Source: Chara braunii
Lineage: Eukaryota > Streptophyta > Charophyceae > Charales > Characeae
Assembly (NCBI GenBank): GCA_003427395.1
Contig: BFEA01000911.1
Coordinates: forward strand, 7,539-29,328
Reading direction: 5' to 3'
Length of the DNA: 21,790 bases
The position numbers and the translations under genes were made by a program. Each line of letters starts with the position of its first letter. Position 1 is the first letter of the stretch. The notes beneath the pieces are model-generated. The model searched no databases. It had not been told where the DNA came from and worked only from the letters and a program-made list of their open reading frames with translations. Shown piece by piece: positions 16,606-21,790 of this stretch.

Positions 16606-18886
16606 CTAGCCTGGTCCTTCCTCGATCGTCCTTATGTCCTTCACCAGACTATGCGAACTGGCCAATGCCAACTCCATCATCCATTGAACACCCTTACCAC
16701 CCCAGGGATCCTGTTCTTCAAAGGGTTTGAGGACTAGCTCGGCCTTCCGTTCATACCAACTCGGCGCTTGCCAGATCGGATAGCCTACACCACGGGGTAC
16801 TCGCGGCGACCACTTGTTGATATGGAGACGAACATCTTCCTCATGATCTAGAAATTCATCAACTGGGGGCGTATTCTCCACCGCCTCCCCCTCCTGTTTA
16901 TCCCAGTTGATCCGACTCAGCCCGTCTGCCCGATTTTTACTGCTAAGAATCCGTTCGAACTCGGAATTAAACGTCCAGATGTACGTCAGCCAACTGGCAA
17001 CCGTTGGATCCGATGGGACATAATTCCTTAGACAGTAGGCCAGGGCGGTCGGATCCACTCTCAAAATAAACCTTCTGCCGAAGATGTAGTTTCGGAAGAT
17101 TCGCAGACAGTGGAGGACGGCAAGGGTCTCCCTCTTGAACCGAGAGTAGTTCCTCTCGGTCGTACAGAGAGTCCGACTCTCAAATCTCAAGGGGTTTTCC
17201 TTTCCTTTCGTGTTTGCCTGAATTAGAACTCCCCCGAATGCAGTCGACCCCGCATCCATTTCGATAATGAAGGGTCGCATCTCCGTGACATCATAATCTG
17301 GCGCTCCCAATACCAACCCTCCTTCTCGAAATTCCTCCTTCATTCTGGCCACTACCTCTTCTTGCTCCTCACCCCAAACCCATTCCTGGTCCTGACGAAC
17401 TAACTTCCTCAGATGTTCAGTCTTAGCGGCAAAGTTCTTGACGAAGGTCCTCCAAAATCCACACGTACCAAGAAAGCTCATGACATCAGTTATTGAGTGG
17501 AACGGAACTCGCCACTTAGTAATCTTGTCCGTCTTCTTCACATCTGGCCGTCAGCCCTTTTCGCTGCATATGAACCCCAAAATGGTAGGTTCCCTCATGC
17601 AGTGCCTGGACTTGGGCCCACTCGCCGTAAGGTTATGCTCCTCGAGATGGCTCAGGACCTTTTCGAGGTCCTAGATGTGCTTCCAAACAAAGCGCCTTAC
17701 CCCTGACAAGACTTCGTCGCTCGCCTTCACTGTCGGCCCCTTCACTACCAAGTCATCGATGTATGGCTGTGTAATATGGGGGCTGACTGACTGCATAGCC
17801 CGAATCATGGCCCGTTGGACCATCGCTACCATGTTGGTCCACCCTTGTGGGGCCACATTCATGTGGATTAGTCCTCGCGGCGTGTGCATAGCCGTCACCA
17901 TCCTGTCCGACGGGTAGACCGAAAACTGATCATATCCTTAGTAAAGGTCTATAAGTGAGATTATAGGCCGTCCAGCACAGGATTCTGACAGAGCGTCCGC
18001 ATTTGGTAGTCCTCCGGCATCCCGCACGGTCACCGTATTTAGCCTCTGCAAATCTTGCACCCACCGCAGCGTCCTGTTAGGCTTAATGAAGCAGAACCAC
18101 GGGGACGCATACGGTTCACTCGAATAGTCGGCGACGTGCTTACGTATCTTGCCGTCGAGGTAATCCACCACCTTCTTTTCCTCGTCAGGATTAGGATATG
18201 GCGCCCCTCTCCTGTTCCAAGGCTCGTGTGACACGGTATAGATGCGGATCATAGGTATTTTCTCCACATCCATCTTGCCACGCTCCTCGTCACTAAACGC
18301 ATAGGCGCGATGCCTCCTCTTCATCAACTCCATTATCAACGTTCGCTCATGAGGCAGCAGGAAATCGGGTTCCCTTATAATCAACTTCCCCTCGTTCCCT
18401 TTGTTGATGCGACATGGCCCTGCTAGAGCACTCTCCCTCATTCGCCGTATCAACCCTCGTTCCCTCTCGTAGTATGCTTGCTCATCTTCTATAACGAGGA
18501 TGGGAACCGAGCGACACTTCTTATCTACTGTCTTGTACCGCCTTTGGGAACCCTGCTTGAGCGTCCCCTAAAAAAATCCGACTCATAGATTGCGCCAGTG
18601 CTGATGCGGGGTTCCTCCTGCCGTCCGGAAGACGATATACCAGCTCCAACCTCCCCGCCTCAGGGCATTCCAGGACCTGCATACTAAGGGTCTAGATGGC
18701 ATCCGGATCTGCCATCTCATGCGCGGCCACCAGGTCCATGGCCTTCCCAACGTCCGACAGGCTGAGGAAAAATGCCTCCACCTTCTCTTCCCCTTCTGGC
18801 TTCGCCCGGAGCCTCCGACGCTCACTCTCGATTCTTCGATCATGAAGGATCTTGGGTTGGGCCGGTTCCTTATACTCCTCGGTCAT
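16606..18886 (-). pseudogene. Reverse transcriptase and RNase H region of pol
   Basis: Reverse transcriptase motifs in order: EPYASPWFCFIKPN, then LISLIDLY-type palm motif A (its Asp at 17944-17952 region), GLIHMNVAPQGWTN, and the active-site YIDD at 17752-17763. RNase H follows with catalytic-type residues in EMDAG (Asp 17254-17256), RETLAVL (Glu 17128-17130) and RVDPT (Asp 17053-17055). It ends with the usual NRADGLSR linker. From 18453 onward one frame runs through integrase without any indel. Stops lie at 17938 (TAA), 17671 (TAG), 17551 (TGA) and 16606 (TAG). Upstream, the linker from protease changes frame near 18885 and near an A7 run at about 18570, and has a TAG at 18692. Confidence 0.93.
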
Positions 18887-19970
18887 GTATTTATGTAGGT
18901 AATTATCTCGTAATTCCCGAAGGCAGGGTCACATAGGAGGAGGATTAGAGTCCCGTCATGCTTGTTGAACATTACGGTCTCTGTCCTACTAAAAAATGAC
19001 CTTCCTAGGAGAATCTCGTGGTCCACGTCCGGCATGACGAAGAAGTAAGCTTGGACCTTCACCTTTCTAACCTTGATGAGTACATTCGAGGTTGTCCCAC
19101 AAAACACGGCCTTGCACCTGGCTCCATGTAGAATTCCGCAATCAGATCGGTCTATATCCAGCCCGAATCTGATAGCGTCCGCCTCCCAGATGATATTCAT
19201 TTCATTTCAGCCCCGGTGTCCACCATTGCCGTACACTTGGAGCCCTTTACCACCAAGTCCACTGTGTCGCAGGCCACACATTTCCAGTCCATCTTCGTGC
19301 CCGATTTTGCCCACTCGGCCTCTTCGGGCAGGATTGTACCAGGATGGACATTGGGTACCACGCGCCGCGACCTCCCTTTTAGCTCATTGCGGAGACGCGA
19401 GGCTGATGCCAGGATTTCCTTCAGGGTCATGAGATCGTTATGCCCTTCCAACAGCATGTCAATTACCCTCTCCACGTCTAACCCCTCTTCCAACCGAACC
19501 GCGTACTTCTTCTTCTTGGGCGGTCCATCGCGTATGATCGACTCAGTCTCTTCCCTGGTTCCTTTTCTCCGCGCCCGCTGCTCCGCTCTCTGATCCTCTT
19601 TCTGGCGCAGCCTGTCGTCTTCTTCCTCCTCATCATTGTCATCCTCCACTTCCACGACATCTTTCCTTTTTCCTGGTTCCGGCTCCCTCCTCGGAGGCTC
19701 TTGGTTGGCACTGGCCTTGGCTTGACTCCTCGTTCGCGCTGCCTGCGCCAGCCGGGCCTGCGGGGTAAGGGGTCTCCCTATCACTCCCGATTGTGGGCCC
19801 GATCCCACCACATTTACTCTGGGTCGCCCAGGCGCTGACCTAGGACCGGAGTCGTACAGGATCACCTTGGGGATGCTAGACTTCCACCTCTTCACCTCCT
19901 CGCAGAGGTCCACCAACTTCTGTTGGTACCTCCCCATCTCATCTAGCAGGTTCTCCATTTTCCCCATCAA
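18883..19970 (-). pseudogene. Aspartic protease region
   Basis: The retroviral-type aspartic protease cleaves the polyprotein and works as a dimer. The N-terminal part has a coiled-coil-like segment (ENLLDEMGRYQQKLVDLCEE) and a long acidic/basic stretch. The active-site DTGA lies at 19209-19220, followed by E, M and, after the break, N. The C-terminal ILLGRSFF (about 18991-19014) is the conserved second protease motif. Directly after the active site a five-base tandem duplication (ATGAA twice, about 19197-19207) shifts the frame, and the rest continues from 19200. The ATG at 19967 overlaps the gag stop by one base (TGATG), in the -1 frame relative to gag. Confidence 0.88.
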
Positions 19971-21691
19971 GACGGGCGAGGTTCCATCCTTTCTTCCTCA
20001 TTCTCGTCGTCCGATTCGACGATTATGGGCTCTTCCTTCTTGCCTCCTTCTCGTGGCCCTTGAGTCACTTCCTCATCGCTCCCCACTTCCTCTATCCCAA
20101 TCGGTGGCTCATCCTTCTCCTGCCATAGCTTGAACGTGGCACGGGGTGGCGGCCCGGCTGTCGCCGTTCGTTGGGCTTCCGCTCTCACTCCCCCGGGCCT
20201 TCTGTCGATGAACTCCCCAAACAGGTCATAAATGTTTCCGTCCATAGTGGAGGGAATCAACCCGTTCTTCTCATCCTCCCTCCTTATATTACAGAACCTC
20301 ATAGTGTGGCCTTGCCTGTCGCAGTGTTGACAAATGGCCGACGTCCAGTCAAAGCGGACCCTTCCGTATCCCTGACTTCCTTGATCCCCCCGGCCTTGGT
20401 CCCCCTGGCCTTGATACCCTTGGCCTTGGTTCCCTTGGCCTTGGCTTCCCCGGCCTTGACCATTCCATTGTCCTCCTCGTCCGCCGCCATTCCTGCCTCG
20501 CCCCCTTCCTCCACCCCTTCCTCCGTTGCCTTGATTACCCTGCCCCTGGTTCCCACCTCCAGCCACGCTTCCCTGTGAACTGGGACCGGGCGACGAAGGC
20601 GGGGCCATAGGCTGGGCCTGGGCTGCCGGGTAGATGGGTGGCGGCATACTCATCTGCGGCCCGGCTACTGGCAGTGGGATGCCCCATGGCACAATTGCAT
20701 TGATCACCAGCCAGGGCCACTGTCCGTAGGAGGGTGCCCCTTCTTGCGAGGGGCCCGAACTAGACGATAGCGTCGCCACACTTCGAGGAGCCGCTGCCAA
20801 GGTCAGGGGCGTCTGCCCTTTTCCTGACCCCTGCCCGCCCTGCGCCAAGTTACGCAATTTGCGTTGGGCCTTCGTCAGGTGCCGCGGCACCGTCTCTTTC
20901 TCTTCCCAGAGCTTCTCCTGAACGGCCTCTTCTACCACTGACTCCTTCCCTTTCACGTGGACAGCCGTCACTACCCTTCTCTGCACCACCGGCTTCATCC
21001 CATATCCCAGTTGCGTCAGTACGTCCGTAACAATCCTTTTTACTCCTGGGGTCCCAGAAGCGGTCGCATCTCTTTCCTTTCTCTTCTGCCTTTGCAGGCG
21101 TACCTGACGTTGCTTCACCTGGTCCAAGCATCCGACTTCCACCACTTTGTCAATGGTGGCCCAGGTGAGCTTGGTGCTGCCCCTTCCATGTCTTGTCAGC
21201 TCGACGGCCTCTCATGCCGTAAGTAGCCCCAGGAAGATGGCGCGCTGCGCCTCCTCCGAAATCCCATGGACCTTTCATGCCATCTTCTTGAATTCTTGAA
21301 CAAAGGCCCCTATCGTCGTAAAGTCCTCTTTGTTCATTGCCTCAAGCTTCGTGGTGGTCAACAATCCATCTCCCAGACGGTACTTCCTCTGCATTCCTTC
21401 CTTGAACCTTTCCCAGCTACCTTGGGCCGCATCTATGACTTCCTTCACATCTTGGGGGTAGTTGTGGAGGATATATTGGAGAATGCGTTGAAACTTTACA
21501 ACATCCGACCGTCAGACCAAAGCCTGTTCCACCCGCTCCAGCCACTCAGAGACTCTCTCCCCACAAAAATGGAAGGTATCGACCTTAGGGATATTGCTCG
21601 GGTTCCTTTCATGCCGGTCAATAACCGCGATGAGGTCATCGAGCNTCAGGCCCTTCNTGCCGCCATCCGATGCGCCNNCGCCCTGCGACAT
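19967..21691 (-). pseudogene. Gag polyprotein region
   Basis: Gag forms the virus-like particle and binds the element RNA. The frame opens at ATG 21691, 28 bases after a splice-acceptor-like site, and runs about 574 codons. The N-terminal half is capsid-like (DTFHFCGERVSEWLERVEQA, then WERFKEGMQRKYRLGD and FVQEFKKM). It is followed by a basic linker and a Gly/Gln/Arg repeat tract of QGNQGQG and GRGGGRGR type (about 20350-20560). Next come a CCHC zinc knuckle (CQHCDRQGHTMRFC, 20291-20332) and an acidic tail. Stops TGA at 21512, 21275 and 21212 interrupt it; from 21145 to 19967 it is open. Undetermined bases at 21645, 21657 and 21677-21678 lie near the start. Confidence 0.9.
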
Positions 21692-21718
21692 CTTGACAGA
21701 CTTTTCTCTTCAAGCTCC

Positions 21719-21742
21719 CTGTGGGAAGAAAAGCAAAGACAC
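21719..21742 (-). promoter_or_regulatory. 3' splice-site-like sequence before gag
   Basis: On the minus strand TTTGCTTTTCTTCCCACAG ends with the AG at 21720-21719, a near-ideal pyrimidine tract plus acceptor, 28 bases upstream of the gag ATG. With the similar site before the downstream ORF it suggests a leader intron with alternative acceptors. The donor would lie beyond the window. Confidence 0.5.
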
Positions 21743-21790
21743 TCGTCTATTCAGCATCCTATCTCAAAGAAAGGGTCTATCCTGTATATT

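Larger units (their letters stand above)
12434..21790 (-). mobile_element. Decayed Ty3/Gypsy-type LTR retrotransposon, 5' end outside window
   Basis: On the minus strand the order is gag, protease, reverse transcriptase, RNase H, integrase, then an extra gag-like ORF. The pol order with integrase last identifies a Ty3/Gypsy rather than a Ty1/Copia element. The integrase ends in a GPY-type segment (GPYRIV), also typical of this group. I count 18 in-frame stops and at least six frameshifts, so it cannot encode its proteins. The 5' LTR and PBS lie beyond 21790, and no 3' LTR boundary could be fixed on the left. From memory the proteins resemble charophyte algal repeats. Confidence 0.9.

Noticed and set aside
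19478-19711. Other frames in the acidic part of the protease region
   Set aside because: They are shifted readings of the same Glu/Lys-rich coding stretch and have no domain.
12434-21691. Reassigned genetic code (TAG as Gln)
   Set aside because: TGA stops, a TAA and several frameshifts in the same element are better explained by ordinary decay.

Overview
The window looks like nuclear DNA of a plant-lineage eukaryote. On the + strand there is a 12-nt match to the initiator-tRNA-Met primer-binding site typical of plant LTR retroelements (1386-1397). The right half is a decayed Ty3/Gypsy-type retrotransposon whose stop codons look like deamination of methylated CG and CHG sites. The style of its gag and pol reminds me, from memory only, of repeats from charophyte algae such as Chara. 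That is a guess, not a search result. I see no intact cellular gene, rRNA or CRISPR array.

Layout. 1-145: (AC)n and (AATC)n microsatellites. 147-1384: a candidate + strand LTR, followed by the PBS and a leader with three consecutive strong hairpins. 1.8-3.25 kb: no gene, but compact hairpins near its right end. 3393-3773: a polypurine tract and a second, unrelated 367-bp LTR with TATA and AATAAA signals. 3.8-6.0 kb: an AT-rich module with a five-copy 124-bp tandem array, then about 15 copies of a hexamer AACTTA, mostly held in the loops of hairpins whose stems differ from copy to copy. 6.0-9.45 kb: a CAG/GTA-rich degenerate repeat tract, a possible first exon ending at a splice donor, and pyrimidine-rich sequence. 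9.45-12.4 kb: spacer with many perfect short inverted repeats and one tRNA-like cloverleaf.

12.4-21.8 kb, minus strand: one long retrotransposon in the order gag (CCHC knuckle), aspartic protease (DTG), reverse transcriptase (YIDD), RNase H, integrase (HHCC, D-D-35-E, GPY), then a second gag-like ORF with coiled coils and its own CCHC knuckle. Good 3' splice-site sequences lie directly upstream of both gag and the downstream ORF. This suggests the downstream ORF was expressed from a spliced message. The element is dead: I count 18 in-frame stops (9 TAG, 8 TGA, 1 TAA) and several frameshifts. Its 5' end lies beyond the right edge and no 3' LTR could be fixed.

The most unusual signals are the AACTTA-loop hairpin array (4.9-5.9 kb, with one clear outlying copy at 11.8 kb), the parallel CTGAAGGA-loop hairpins near 3.05 kb, and the gag-like ORF placed after integrase.
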